Source: Pelovirga terrestris
Lineage (GTDB): Bacteria > Desulfobacterota > Desulfuromonadia > Desulfuromonadales > Geopsychrobacteraceae
Direction: 5' to 3'
Assembly: GCF_014773365.1 (NCBI RefSeq)
Contig: NZ_JACWUN010000008.1
Span: forward strand, 1-64,000
DNA: 64,000 nucleotides
Shown: positions 19,323 to 27,650 of the stretch, piece by piece
Numbering within the stretch: the stretch's first letter is position 1
Layout of the letters: every line of letters begins with the position of its first letter
Translations under genes and position numbers: made by a program
The notes under the pieces: generated by a model
Database searches by the model: none
Told to the model about the DNA's origin: nothing
Seen by the model: only the letters and a program-made list of their open reading frames with translations

Positions 19323-19463
19323 ATGGATCTGGCGTCCATTATGTATCTGGCGGTAACCTTTGGCCTTTTTGTTATCTTTGCACTGATCGTAGGCAATACC
19401 TACAAGCGCAAGAACAAACAAAAAAAGGAAGCCCCTAAATACCGGATGATGGACGACGATTAA
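19323..19463 (+). CDS. ccoQ: CcoQ-like small membrane protein
   Basis: A 46-residue product starting 2 bp after the ccoO stop. It has a single hydrophobic helix (residues about 5-24, MYLAVTFGLFVIFALIVG) followed by a Lys-rich stretch (NTYKRKNKQKK) and the tail PKYRMMDDD. Size, topology and position between ccoO and ccoP match CcoQ, a small cbb3 subunit that stabilises the complex. The PKYRM-Asp tail is nearly repeated at the end of CcoS in this operon. Confidence 0.8.
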   Translation: MDLASIMYLAVTFGLFVIFALIVGNTYKRKNKQKKEAPKYRMMDDD

Positions 19464-19507
19464 GCCGATCGTAACAAGCCTTCAGAACAAGAGAAAGGTT
19501 GCAACCG

Positions 19508-20008
19508 ATGAGTGAAAAAAAACGCGACAAGCATGACGAACATGCCGATGGCATTGTCGAAGATCGCAAACAAGCGCCCCCCCTATATTTCTATATTCTT
19601 TTTTACGGACTGATCATCTGGGGAATCGGCTTCAGTGCCTATTACCTGTTCAGTGGCTGGAGCTCGGAAAAAGAGTTTGAAGAAAAAATGGCCGGTTATC
19701 AGGAAACCTACACCCAGCCCAATGCGGCCGCTCAGACAAGTGGACAGACGGCCACGGCTGAAGCAGCCGCGGCAGCGAGTGGGATTAATGCGGTGAGTCT
19801 TTACAACTCCAACTGTGCGGCCTGCCATGGTGCCGGCGGCGCTGGTGGCTTTGCTACCGACCTGACCGGTGATTACGCCTACGGGAAAGATGCCGACAGC
19901 ATCCGCACCAGCATTGCTCAAGGGCGTGGCGCCATGATGCCCGGTTTCACTGACAGCCTCAGCAGCAACGAAATTGATGCGTTGGTAGCTTATCTGCTCA
20001 AGCTGTAA
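19508..20008 (+). CDS. ccoP: cbb3 oxidase subunit III, short monohaem form
   Basis: Start chosen at MSEKKRDKHD (19508), with GAAAGG upstream. The 166-residue protein has a soluble His/Asp-rich N-terminus, one membrane helix (about residues 26-46), an Ala/Thr/Gln-rich linker and a single cytochrome c domain with CAACHGAGGAGG and a distal GAMMPGF methionine. Normal CcoP is about 300 residues with two haems. Together with the dihaem CcoO the operon still encodes three c-haems in total. Confidence 0.9.
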   Translation: MSEKKRDKHDEHADGIVEDRKQAPPLYFYILFYGLIIWGIGFSAYYLFSGWSSEKEFEEKMAGYQETYTQPNAAAQTSGQTATAEAAAAASGINAVSLYNSNCAACHGAGGAGGFATDLTGDYAYGKDADSIRTSIAQGRGAMMPGFTDSLSSNEIDALVAYLLKL

Positions 20009-20060
20009 CCGGCGAAGGAACCTTTAAGCGGTGGCTGGCTGCGGCCACCGCTACCTCACC

Positions 20061-21320
20061 ATGCCCAACACCCACCAACACAAGCGCCTGCTGCTCCTTG
20101 CCCCCTGGCGCAGAACCTTCCAGTGGTTAACCACCCTGACGATTATTCTGCTGCCATGGATCCAACCGGATGGCGTCAGCCTGGTACGCATCGATATCCC
20201 CAGCCTCAGCCTGCATCTGTTTGGCCAGGTCCTGCGCATTCAGGAACTCTACCTGTTGCTGATCTTTATTCTCGCGACAGGTGCTGCTTTCTTGTTCATC
20301 ACCCTGGTTTTTGGCCGTCTCTGGTGTGGCTGGGCCTGTCCGCAAACGACCCTCACCGATCTGGCGGAATGGTTTGCTGAACGCTTGAAGCTTAAACTCC
20401 TCGCCAACCGTCTGCAGGGGGCACTGCCCGGCAAAATCCTTGCTCATAGTTTTTATCTGTTGCTGGCCTCGCTGGTCTCCGCCAACCTGCTCTGGTATTT
20501 CATTGAACCTCAGCGTTTTCTTGCCGGTCTGGTCTCCGGAACCCTGCACCCTGGGGTCCTGATCAGTTTTCTGGTTATCGCTGCGATCATCTATCTTGAC
20601 CTGGGTCTGATCCGGCGACTGATGTGTCGTGAATTCTGCCCCTATGGGCGCATTCAGTCATCCTTTGTTGATCCGGCAACCCTCACCCTGAATTTGCCGG
20701 AGAAGGAAAAACCACGCTGTATCCGCTGCAATTCCTGTGTGCGCGCCTGCCCCATGGGCATCGACATCCGCAACGGCTACCAGATCGAATGTATCAATTG
20801 TGGCCGCTGCCTCGATGCCTGTCGGCAGATCATGGCCAAACGGGACGAGCCCGGACTGATCTACTACACCTTTGGTATCGACAACCGGGGTGTCAAAGGG
20901 CTGCTGAATCTACGTGTTCTCCTGCTGGGGTTGCTCCTGATCAGTCTGCTCAGCGCCCTGACCTACGCCACCCTGACGCGAACTTCAGCATCTCTGAAGG
21001 TCTCATTGGCACCGGCTGCGGTCAGTCGGATCGTTGACAACCAGCAGACCACCCTGTTCACTGTCTGGATCAACAACCGCAGCACAGATGCTCAGGAATA
21101 TCAGTTGCGAGTAAGGGCTCCCGGTGGTGAGCCGCTGGAGATCAGGGGGCAGACGGAACAGATTCCTGTCGCCGCCGGTGGCAATTACCAACTCCGGCTG
21201 ATGGTTCTCTCCCCTGTCAGCAATCAGCCAATCATGGTAGAATTCCAATTGTTCAGCAGCCATCAGCAACCGGTTGCTACCGCTACCGCCCAACTATCAG
21301 CGTCAGCTCATCGCCAATAA
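20061..21320 (+). CDS. ccoG: Cytochrome c oxidase accessory protein CcoG (FixG/RdxA)
   Basis: Membrane iron-sulfur protein needed for copper delivery/reduction during cbb3 assembly. I take the Met at 20061 (MPNTHQHKRL) over the upstream GTG at 20031. The 419-residue product has five membrane helices, CGWACPQT after the second helix, CREFCPYGRIQS, two 4Fe-4S motifs (CIRCNSCVRACPMG and CINCGRCLDACRQ), and a C-terminal immunoglobulin-like periplasmic domain. It lies 52 bp after ccoP. Confidence 0.95.
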   Translation: MPNTHQHKRLLLLAPWRRTFQWLTTLTIILLPWIQPDGVSLVRIDIPSLSLHLFGQVLRIQELYLLLIFILATGAAFLFITLVFGRLWCGWACPQTTLTDLAEWFAERLKLKLLANRLQGALPGKILAHSFYLLLASLVSANLLWYFIEPQRFLAGLVSGTLHPGVLISFLVIAAIIYLDLGLIRRLMCREFCPYGRIQSSFVDPATLTLNLPEKEKPRCIRCNSCVRACPMGIDIRNGYQIECINCGRCLDACRQIMAKRDEPGLIYYTFGIDNRGVKGLLNLRVLLLGLLLISLLSALTYATLTRTSASLKVSLAPAAVSRIVDNQQTTLFTVWINNRSTDAQEYQLRVRAPGGEPLEIRGQTEQIPVAAGGNYQLRLMVLSPVSNQPIMVEFQLFSSHQQPVATATAQLSASAHRQ

Positions 21321-21373
21321 GAGTAACGATTCTTGCATGCTGACCTCTTTTGTCGGCAAGAAACGAGTAATTC

Positions 21374-21811
21374 ATGACTAAATTCAATTCTGCCCTGCTT
21401 GTTCCCCTGCTGCTCTGCTCCTTCCTGGTCTTTTCCAGCTGGGCTGCCTACCAGGCCGCAACCCGGGTCAGCGAAGTCAGTGATCAGGATTATTACAGTA
21501 AAGGATTGAAATATAACAGCACGATGCTGGAAAAACAGGCGGCAGCTGTCCTGGGGTGGGAGCTTCACAGCGAACTGATGGACGGCGTGTTGATCCAGCA
21601 CTTGACCAACCGTGAAGGGGAACCGGTCAGGGGCGCTAAAGGTCAACTTAAACTGCAGTACCGTGGAGCCTTGCTGATAGTTCCTCTGGCAGAGGCAGAT
21701 CCCGGCGTCTATCGCGCTCAGCTCCCCGAGCTATCCGGTGAAAACCTCATCCAGGCGGAGTTTGAGCATAAGGGTGCCCGGATTTTGCGGCGCTTGTTGT
21801 TGACCATCTGA
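21374..21811 (+). CDS. ccoH: FixH family protein (CcoH-like)
   Basis: A 145-residue protein with an N-terminal membrane helix (about residues 8-28) and a periplasmic beta-rich domain; KVSDQDYYSKG-like sequence (VSDQDYYSKGLKY) near residue 40 is characteristic of FixH. It helps cbb3 oxidase assembly and is placed between ccoG and ccoI, with its stop 1 bp before the ccoI start. Confidence 0.88.
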   Translation: MTKFNSALLVPLLLCSFLVFSSWAAYQAATRVSEVSDQDYYSKGLKYNSTMLEKQAAAVLGWELHSELMDGVLIQHLTNREGEPVRGAKGQLKLQYRGALLIVPLAEADPGVYRAQLPELSGENLIQAEFEHKGARILRRLLLTI

Positions 21812-21812
21812 A

Positions 21813-24209
21813 ATGACCGTCATCAAAGAACTAACCTGCGACCACTGCGCTGAACCGTTTTCCCCGGCCGAGCTGGTAACCGACGAGATCGCCGGGACCA
21901 CTCGCAACTTTTGTTGTTACGGCTGTCGCGGCGCCTATCTGATTATCCGCGGCGCCGGCCTCGAGCATTTTTATCAGCGCCCCGACCGTCAGGCCGGAAC
22001 CCTCAAGGAAGCTTTCAACTTACGTTTTGACGAGGCCTACCTGGCGCGCTTTGTCCGTCATCATGAATCAGCAGATGAAATCAGCCTGATTGTCGATGGC
22101 ATCCGCTGTGCCAGCTGTATCTGGCTGATCGAACGATTGCTGCAGAAGCTGCCCGGAATTATTTCGGTGCGGGTCAACTTTGCCACCCACCGGGTACTGA
22201 TCCGCTTTGCCGGCGCTGACATCAGTGCCGCCGCTATCTGCCGCAAACTGGCTGACATCGGCTATCTGGCACGCCCTTACAGCCTGGACGAACTGCAGCA
22301 ATCGGCCCATCGCGAAATGCGCAGCCTGCTCATGCGTTTCGGGACGGCAGTTTTTCTGACCATGCAGCTGATGGGTTTTTCCCTGGCGCTTTATGCCGGC
22401 TATTTTAAGGGAATCGACCTGCAAACCAAAAGCATGCTGGAATATTTTGCCGCCCTGGTCACGACACCGGTCGTCTTTTACTCGGGCTACCCCTTCCTGC
22501 GTGGCGCCTGGGTCAGTCTGCGCAATCATCAGCCCAACATGGACCTGCTGATTGCCCTGGGCACCCTCTGTGCTTATTTTTACAGTCTCTATGCCATGAT
22601 GACGGGCGCTGAGGTCTACTTTGAAACCGCAGCCATGATTATCACCCTGATTCTTGCCGGTCGTCTGATCGAAGCGGGAGCGAGGCGCAAAGCGGCCGCC
22701 GGTATCGATCGGCTGCTCAAACTGGCACCGGCGCGAGCCCTGCGCTTTGAACACGGTAGCTGGAGTGAAGTTGACAGCCGGGAACTGTTGCCGGGTGATA
22801 TGATCCAGCTCAAAGCCGGAGACCGCCTGCCGGTGGATGGCATCGTCACCCGGGGCACCAGTGAAATTGATGAAGCAGCGGTCACCGGCGAACCCCTGCC
22901 GGTATTTAAGGAATGCGGGGATCCGGTTGTCTCCGGCACCCTTAATCTGAACGGCACCATCGAGGTCAAGGTCACCTCGGCCGCCGCTGAATCCTTCCTT
23001 GCCCGCATGACCGCCATCGTGGAGCAGGCGCAATCCGATCAAGCCCCGATTCAGCGGCTTGCTGACCGGGTTGCCGGTGTTTTTATCCCGATCGTGCTGC
23101 TGATTGCCGCCGGCACTTTTATCTACTGGCACCTGCGTGATGGCGCCGCCCTGCTCAATGCCGTCTCGGTGCTGGTCGTCGCCTGCCCCTGCGCCCTCGG
23201 GCTGGCAACCCCGACGGCGGTGATGATCGCCACCGGGCGCGCGGCAGAAGCCGGGGTGCTGTTTCGTGGCGGCGATATTCTTGAGGCGGCATCAGGCATC
23301 AGCCATCTGGCGTTTGACAAAACCGGCACCATCACCATCGGGCGACCCCATGTGGTCGGCATCACCCTCAGCCATGGCACGCAACAGCAACTCCTGCAAG
23401 GGCTGGCCGATGTCGAAGCCGGCAGCCATCACCCCCTCGCACGCGGCATTCTCAAGGAAGCCGCGCAGCATGGCATTGTTCCCAAGCCGGTTGACAGATC
23501 CACCACCCATACCGGTCTGGGCATTGAAGCCTGGCAGGGCAACACCCATCTCATCGCCGGCAACCGGCGCTTTCTGAAAGAACAGGGGATCGATCTGCCG
23601 CAGACCGCAGGCGCCGGACGCAGCGAGGTTCATCTGGCCCTCGATGGCCGATATATCGGTCTGGTTACGCTGGAAGATGAGATCCGCCCTGATGCCCAAC
23701 AGATGTTCAACGACCTGAATCGACGCGGGTACACCAGTGTGCTGTTAACCGGTGATCGTGAAGATGTCGCCCGGCGTATCTGTTCACTTCTCGCCATTGA
23801 TACCTGGCACGCGGAACTGACCCCGGAACAGAAGGCGCTGCAGATTGACGCGCTTACCCCGGCGGCGGTGATGATGGTGGGTGACGGGATCAATGACGCG
23901 CCGGCCCTGTCGAAAGCCACCATCGGCTGTGCCATCGCCGGCAGCACCGACATTGCGGTTGAAAGCGCTGATCTGATTCTCACCCGTCCGCACCTGGCGA
24001 ATATTCCCTTTGCCCTGCACCTCGCGCAAAAAACCCTGGTCAACATCAAACAGAACCTGGCCTGGGCCTTCAGCTATAATCTGATCGCCATCCCTCTGGC
24101 CGCCAGTGGGATGCTGGCGCCGGTTTACGCAGCGGCAGCAATGGCGATCAGTTCGGTCTGTGTCCTGCTCAATTCCCTGCGACTCAAACGCCAAGGACAC
24201 CTGCCATGA
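21813..24209 (+). CDS. ccoI: Copper-translocating P-type ATPase for cbb3 assembly (FixI/CcoI)
   Basis: P1B-type ATPase supplying copper for the CuB centre. The 798-residue protein has an N-terminal Cys-rich segment (CDHCAEPF ... FCCYGC, a putative metal-binding domain typical of CcoI), an HMA domain with DGIRCASC, eight membrane helices with the transport motif CPCALGLATPTA, the phosphorylation motif DKTGTITIG, the HP locus (SHHPLA) and GDGINDAPAL. Stop overlaps the ccoS start by 4 bp. Confidence 0.96.
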   Translation: MTVIKELTCDHCAEPFSPAELVTDEIAGTTRNFCCYGCRGAYLIIRGAGLEHFYQRPDRQAGTLKEAFNLRFDEAYLARFVRHHESADEISLIVDGIRCASCIWLIERLLQKLPGIISVRVNFATHRVLIRFAGADISAAAICRKLADIGYLARPYSLDELQQSAHREMRSLLMRFGTAVFLTMQLMGFSLALYAGYFKGIDLQTKSMLEYFAALVTTPVVFYSGYPFLRGAWVSLRNHQPNMDLLIALGTLCAYFYSLYAMMTGAEVYFETAAMIITLILAGRLIEAGARRKAAAGIDRLLKLAPARALRFEHGSWSEVDSRELLPGDMIQLKAGDRLPVDGIVTRGTSEIDEAAVTGEPLPVFKECGDPVVSGTLNLNGTIEVKVTSAAAESFLARMTAIVEQAQSDQAPIQRLADRVAGVFIPIVLLIAAGTFIYWHLRDGAALLNAVSVLVVACPCALGLATPTAVMIATGRAAEAGVLFRGGDILEAASGISHLAFDKTGTITIGRPHVVGITLSHGTQQQLLQGLADVEAGSHHPLARGILKEAAQHGIVPKPVDRSTTHTGLGIEAWQGNTHLIAGNRRFLKEQGIDLPQTAGAGRSEVHLALDGRYIGLVTLEDEIRPDAQQMFNDLNRRGYTSVLLTGDREDVARRICSLLAIDTWHAELTPEQKALQIDALTPAAVMMVGDGINDAPALSKATIGCAIAGSTDIAVESADLILTRPHLANIPFALHLAQKTLVNIKQNLAWAFSYNLIAIPLAASGMLAPVYAAAAMAISSVCVLLNSLRLKRQGHLP

Positions 24210-24388
24210 TGACCTCTACCATCCTGCTGATTTTTCTGTCCTTTTGTATCGGCACCGGAGTCTGGTTGTTTTTTCTCTACGCGGTTAAAAAGGGGGAGTT
24301 TGACGATATCGAAGGCCCCAAATACCGGATGCTGGATGATGATGATGTCGAGGAAAAGACAAAGGATGATGAGGTGGGTAAACTGTAG
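24206..24388 (+). CDS. ccoS: cbb3 oxidase maturation protein CcoS
   Basis: A 60-residue single-helix membrane protein (helix about 5-25) with the tail GPKYRMLDDDD, typical for CcoS, which is needed for cofactor insertion into CcoN. It overlaps ccoI by 4 bp and ends the operon. Confidence 0.9.
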   Translation: MMTSTILLIFLSFCIGTGVWLFFLYAVKKGEFDDIEGPKYRMLDDDDVEEKTKDDEVGKL

Positions 24389-24409
24389 GGGCACGGCGCG
24401 CCGCGCCCC
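24388..24409. other. GC-rich hairpin at the end of the cco operon
   Basis: Starting at the last base of the ccoS stop, GGGGCACGGCG and CGCCGCGCCCC form an 11-bp stem with one mismatch around a GGCGCGCC centre. There is no T-run. Similar GGGGCGCG...CGCGCCC hairpins follow the stops at 51366 and 52020, so it is probably a stop-associated repeat that may protect or end transcripts. thyX converges from the other side. Confidence 0.45.
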
Positions 24410-24434
24410 TGCAACATCATACGATTTTTTGTTC

Positions 24435-25346
24435 CTACCAGGGCGGTGTCAGGCCGAAACTCGCCAACTTGACCGCAAATTCTTTCGCCTCACGCGACAG
24501 GATCCGGCGTTCTTCTTTGTGCTTAACCCAGCCGCTTTTTGCGCACCAGGCGTCCGCCATTTCGGTCTGGCCATTCACCACCAGTGCCAACAGTTCCTGT
24601 TCTTGACGCGACAAGGTCATCTGTCCGAAGCGATAATCCTGAAACGCCTCCCAGGTCGCCGGTACCCACTGTTTGACAATCTTCTCGCCAATGGTTTCAG
24701 CGTAGCGGCGGATTTCAAGTTGGGCGTGACTGTCCATGCGCAAGGCCAGAAAATGCAGTAGATTATGCAGATCGATCTGCCAGAAGGCTTCGGTGTAGGT
24801 ACTTAAGGGCAGGTCCTTGCGCGCCTGTTCGCGGGCCACGCCGGCGTCGAGGCGCTGCTGGTAGACCTGCTTGCTCAGACGATGCAACTCCTGTTCAGCG
24901 GCACTGAATCGTTCCCCTTCGTCCGACGCAAAAAAACCGCTGCTCCCCTGCTTGTTGTCCAGCGCCTGCTGCCGCCAGGCATTTGCCGGAGTCATCTGGG
25001 CGCGATCGATGGCGATGGAATAACGGGTGCTGTATTCGTTGACACTGGCGGTACGGTGGCGAATCCACTGACGCCAGGTATCCATCGGCACCCGAACATG
25101 GAGCTTGAGCATGCACATTTCAAACGGGGTCGTGTGTTGATGGCGGAGCAGATAACGGATCAGGGCGCGATCTTCAGACACCTTGCGGGTGCCATCGCCG
25201 TAGGAAACCCGGGCCGCCTGAACAATGGAAGAATCATTTCCCATGTAATCGACAAGACGGACAAAACCGTCGTCTAGTACGGGAAAAGCGTGACCAAGCA
25301 GTTTATCAAGATCGGGGCTGGACGAGCGCGTCAGTTGGGTTGTCAC
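24435..25346 (-). CDS. thyX: Flavin-dependent thymidylate synthase
   Basis: Makes dTMP from dUMP using FAD and methylenetetrahydrofolate. The signature RHRTASVNEYSTR occurs at residues 96-108 and fits the ThyX motif RHRxxSxNExSxR; preceding segments ALIRYLLRHQHTTPFE and CMLKLHVRVP are also typical. At 303 residues it is longer than many homologues (220-250) because of a C-terminal extension. GTG start at 25346 with GGAGGATTT upstream. Single-gene unit, convergent with ccoS. Confidence 0.95.
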   Translation of the reverse strand: MTTQLTRSSSPDLDKLLGHAFPVLDDGFVRLVDYMGNDSSIVQAARVSYGDGTRKVSEDRALIRYLLRHQHTTPFEMCMLKLHVRVPMDTWRQWIRHRTASVNEYSTRYSIAIDRAQMTPANAWRQQALDNKQGSSGFFASDEGERFSAAEQELHRLSKQVYQQRLDAGVAREQARKDLPLSTYTEAFWQIDLHNLLHFLALRMDSHAQLEIRRYAETIGEKIVKQWVPATWEAFQDYRFGQMTLSRQEQELLALVVNGQTEMADAWCAKSGWVKHKEERRILSREAKEFAVKLASFGLTPPW

Positions 25347-25443
25347 TTCTTAAATCCTCCGGCTGATGTTCCAATGAAATAGAACTGTGTTATAGTCTAG
25401 CGGTCAACAACTCGTCCCCACCTGACCAAAAATGGAGAATGTT

Positions 25444-25842
25444 ATGCCTCACCTGCAATTTGAAATCAACCGTCCCCTGGAAGATCACGCCAAGATGGCC
25501 TTTGCCGAAAAAGTCCGCCAACTCTTTTCTACCATCATGGACACCGGCACCGACCATATCAGCATTTCAATCCGCGAATTCGGTACCTACAACCTGTCCA
25601 TCGGGCGGGTGACAGGGCCGGAAAAAGGGGTCGCCCTGGTCAATGCCGATATCCGCGAGGGGCGTACCATCGAAAAGCGTCGCGAGCTGACCCTGGGTTT
25701 TATGCAACTGCTCCATGAGACCTGGGACATCCCTAAAGAGCACATGTACGTTACCATCACCGAACACAAGGGGGAGGACTTTCACCTGTTCGAGCGCTAC
25801 CTGGCAAGCTGGCAGGAAGGGGAAGATCCGCTGGCCGATTGA
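25444..25842 (+). CDS. Tautomerase/MIF superfamily protein
   Basis: I start at 25444 so that Met is followed by Pro (MPHLQFEIN): in the tautomerase superfamily the exposed N-terminal proline is the catalytic base. An in-frame ATG at 25432 would bury it; GGAG at 25434-25437 is well spaced for the 25444 start. The 132-residue protein is about twice a 4-oxalocrotonate tautomerase subunit and fits the MIF/CHMI size range, with segments HISISIREFG and HMYVTITEHKGEDF. The substrate is unknown. Confidence 0.75.
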   Translation: MPHLQFEINRPLEDHAKMAFAEKVRQLFSTIMDTGTDHISISIREFGTYNLSIGRVTGPEKGVALVNADIREGRTIEKRRELTLGFMQLLHETWDIPKEHMYVTITEHKGEDFHLFERYLASWQEGEDPLAD

Positions 25843-25862
25843 TCGCAACATCAGGATACGTT

Positions 25863-27209
25863 TTACTGACGGCTGGTTTCCAGCGCCGCAATCCGGTGAC
25901 TGCCGTTTTCCATCACCGCAACCAGTTGCTCAACCAGTTGCTTAAAGTCGGTCCGCTTGTCTTTGGGAACCGATGCCGCCATGGGGATCTTGGCCGTGAT
26001 CGGATTGACCGGCCGGCCGTGAACATGCAACTCGAAGTGCAGGTGGGGGCCGGTTGACCGCCCGGTGTTGCCGGAAAGAGCGATCCGTTCGCCACGCTTC
26101 ACCGTCTGACCACGCTTCACCAGGATCCGGTGCAGGTGCAGGTAACGGGTAAGATACTGACTGCCATGCTGGACTTCGACATATTTGCCGGCATACGGAT
26201 GATTCATTACCCGGGTCACAACTCCGTCACCCGTTGCCAGGATCGGAGTACCGGTGGGCATGGCAAAATCAACCCCGTTGTGGGGCTGAACCTGCCCGGT
26301 AATCGGATGCTTGCGAGCAGGATTAAAAGAAGAACTGATACGGTATTGGGCACCCATGGGATAGCGCCGGAAGGCACGGGCCAGACTTTCCCCGGTGGCA
26401 TCGTAGTAGTTGCCGTCTTCAAACAGAAAAGCGGTGTGTTCACGCTGGCGGCGCAGAATCCGCACCCCCTCAATGCGACTCTGGCCGGTAAACTTCTCGC
26501 CGACAAACTGCCGGCTGCGTACCACCTGAAAGCGGTCACCGGCCCGCATATCACGGGCAAAGTTAAGGTGATCACGGAACAGGTTGGTAATGTTAGCCGT
26601 TTCCATCTCGCTTAAGCCGACACCGATAGCCGACAGATAAAAGCTGCCATTGATTTCACCATCGAGCAGCTGCTGCTGCCACTGGCCCGGATGGATCATC
26701 TCTTCATAACCAAAACTATTGTTGTCAAACCGGGAATAAAGCACCTGTTTACCCGGATCGATAAAGAGCTCCATGCTCAGCAACCGCGAACCATCCTCAT
26801 CAAAGGTGAAGGTCAGATGCTGGCCGGGACGCAGCACATCAAGGGCCAGCAGTGACTCATCGGCCGCAAGAATCTGATACATCACACTGTGGATACCGAG
26901 GTGATCAAAGATGGTACTTAAGGTGTCCCCGTTAGTAATCGGATGGACTACGACACGCTCATCAACGGCTTCTGGAGCAGGGGGTACTTCGGGTTCTGCA
27001 ACCGCTACCGCAACCACATCAGGACGCTCATCACGCGCCCGTTCTGCTGCCATATCACCACCGGCAGGGAGGTTCCGGCGCTGCGCGGGAATGGTGACAA
27101 AATAGCTGAGCAACCCAACCAGAATCACGGCGGCGAGGCCAAGGCGCAACAGGCGCTTGCGACGTATGGCTTTACGTTCCTGAGGCGATAAAATCCAGCT
27201 TGCATTCAT
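25863..27209 (-). CDS. M23 family zinc metallopeptidase (MepM-like) with LysM/OapA region
   Basis: Cell-wall endopeptidase predicted to act in the periplasm. From the Met at 27209 the 448-residue protein has an N-terminal basic segment and membrane anchor (about 20-42), a LysM/OapA-like region (VVHPITNGDTLSTIFDHLGI), a Csd3-like middle domain, and the M23 domain with HNGVD (first zinc ligands), HLHRILVKRGQ and HLHFELH. The family cleaves peptidoglycan cross-links during growth. A TTG nine bases upstream is an alternative start. It runs convergent to the tautomerase gene. Confidence 0.92.
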   Translation of the reverse strand: MNASWILSPQERKAIRRKRLLRLGLAAVILVGLLSYFVTIPAQRRNLPAGGDMAAERARDERPDVVAVAVAEPEVPPAPEAVDERVVVHPITNGDTLSTIFDHLGIHSVMYQILAADESLLALDVLRPGQHLTFTFDEDGSRLLSMELFIDPGKQVLYSRFDNNSFGYEEMIHPGQWQQQLLDGEINGSFYLSAIGVGLSEMETANITNLFRDHLNFARDMRAGDRFQVVRSRQFVGEKFTGQSRIEGVRILRRQREHTAFLFEDGNYYDATGESLARAFRRYPMGAQYRISSSFNPARKHPITGQVQPHNGVDFAMPTGTPILATGDGVVTRVMNHPYAGKYVEVQHGSQYLTRYLHLHRILVKRGQTVKRGERIALSGNTGRSTGPHLHFELHVHGRPVNPITAKIPMAASVPKDKRTDFKQLVEQLVAVMENGSHRIAALETSRQ

Positions 27210-27218
27210 AAATGACAA

Positions 27219-27650
27219 CTCAATCGCTGCGAGGTCAACAGATAGCGGGACTGATAGAAATCTCTAACTTTCCACTTTACACGGAATCCATCATTATTTC
27301 CAGCCTTAAACTGCCGATGGGCAGATCCCTGACGATACCGGTTTTTAGCACAAGAGAACGGCGTCTGGCAATCAGGGCCAATCGAAACCCATCAGGACCG
27401 ACTCACCTTGGTGCCCTTGGTGCCTTGGTGGCGAATCCCCTGCAGATTTACCCATCACATCAGAACGAACGCTCATCCATTTTTGTGTTGACCTATCGCG
27501 ATATTTAGACATATAACCGCAAGTGATAATTTCTGCCACATTTGATCGGCTGCGAGTTGTATTGGTGCAAACAACCCATGTACGCTTTGCATCAGGTTCC
27601 TGCTACGAAACTGACCTGCCCGCAGCCCCCACCCACCACAAGGAGGAAAG
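27219..27650. other. 430-bp divergent spacer before the DUF3373 gene
   Basis: Between the M23 gene and the DUF3373 gene. No convincing gene. It contains a fragment CACCTTGGTGCCCTTGGTG (27408 on) continuing into CCTTGGTGGCGAA, the same family as the inner arms of the repeat at 33720-33925. A promoter candidate lies at 27488-27517 and an AAGGAGGAAAG ribosome site ends the region. Confidence 0.45.
27488..27517 (+). promoter_or_regulatory. Candidate sigma-70 promoter for the DUF3373 gene
   Basis: TTGACC (27488-27493), an 18-base spacer and TATAAC (27512-27517), close to the TTGACA/TATAAT consensus. It would give a leader of about 125 nt before the start at 27651. Confidence 0.5.

Noticed and set aside
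27212-27508. A 98-codon plus-strand frame before the DUF3373 gene
   Set aside because: It reads through a CTTGGTG-type intergenic repeat and the promoter region, without a ribosome site or recognisable protein features.
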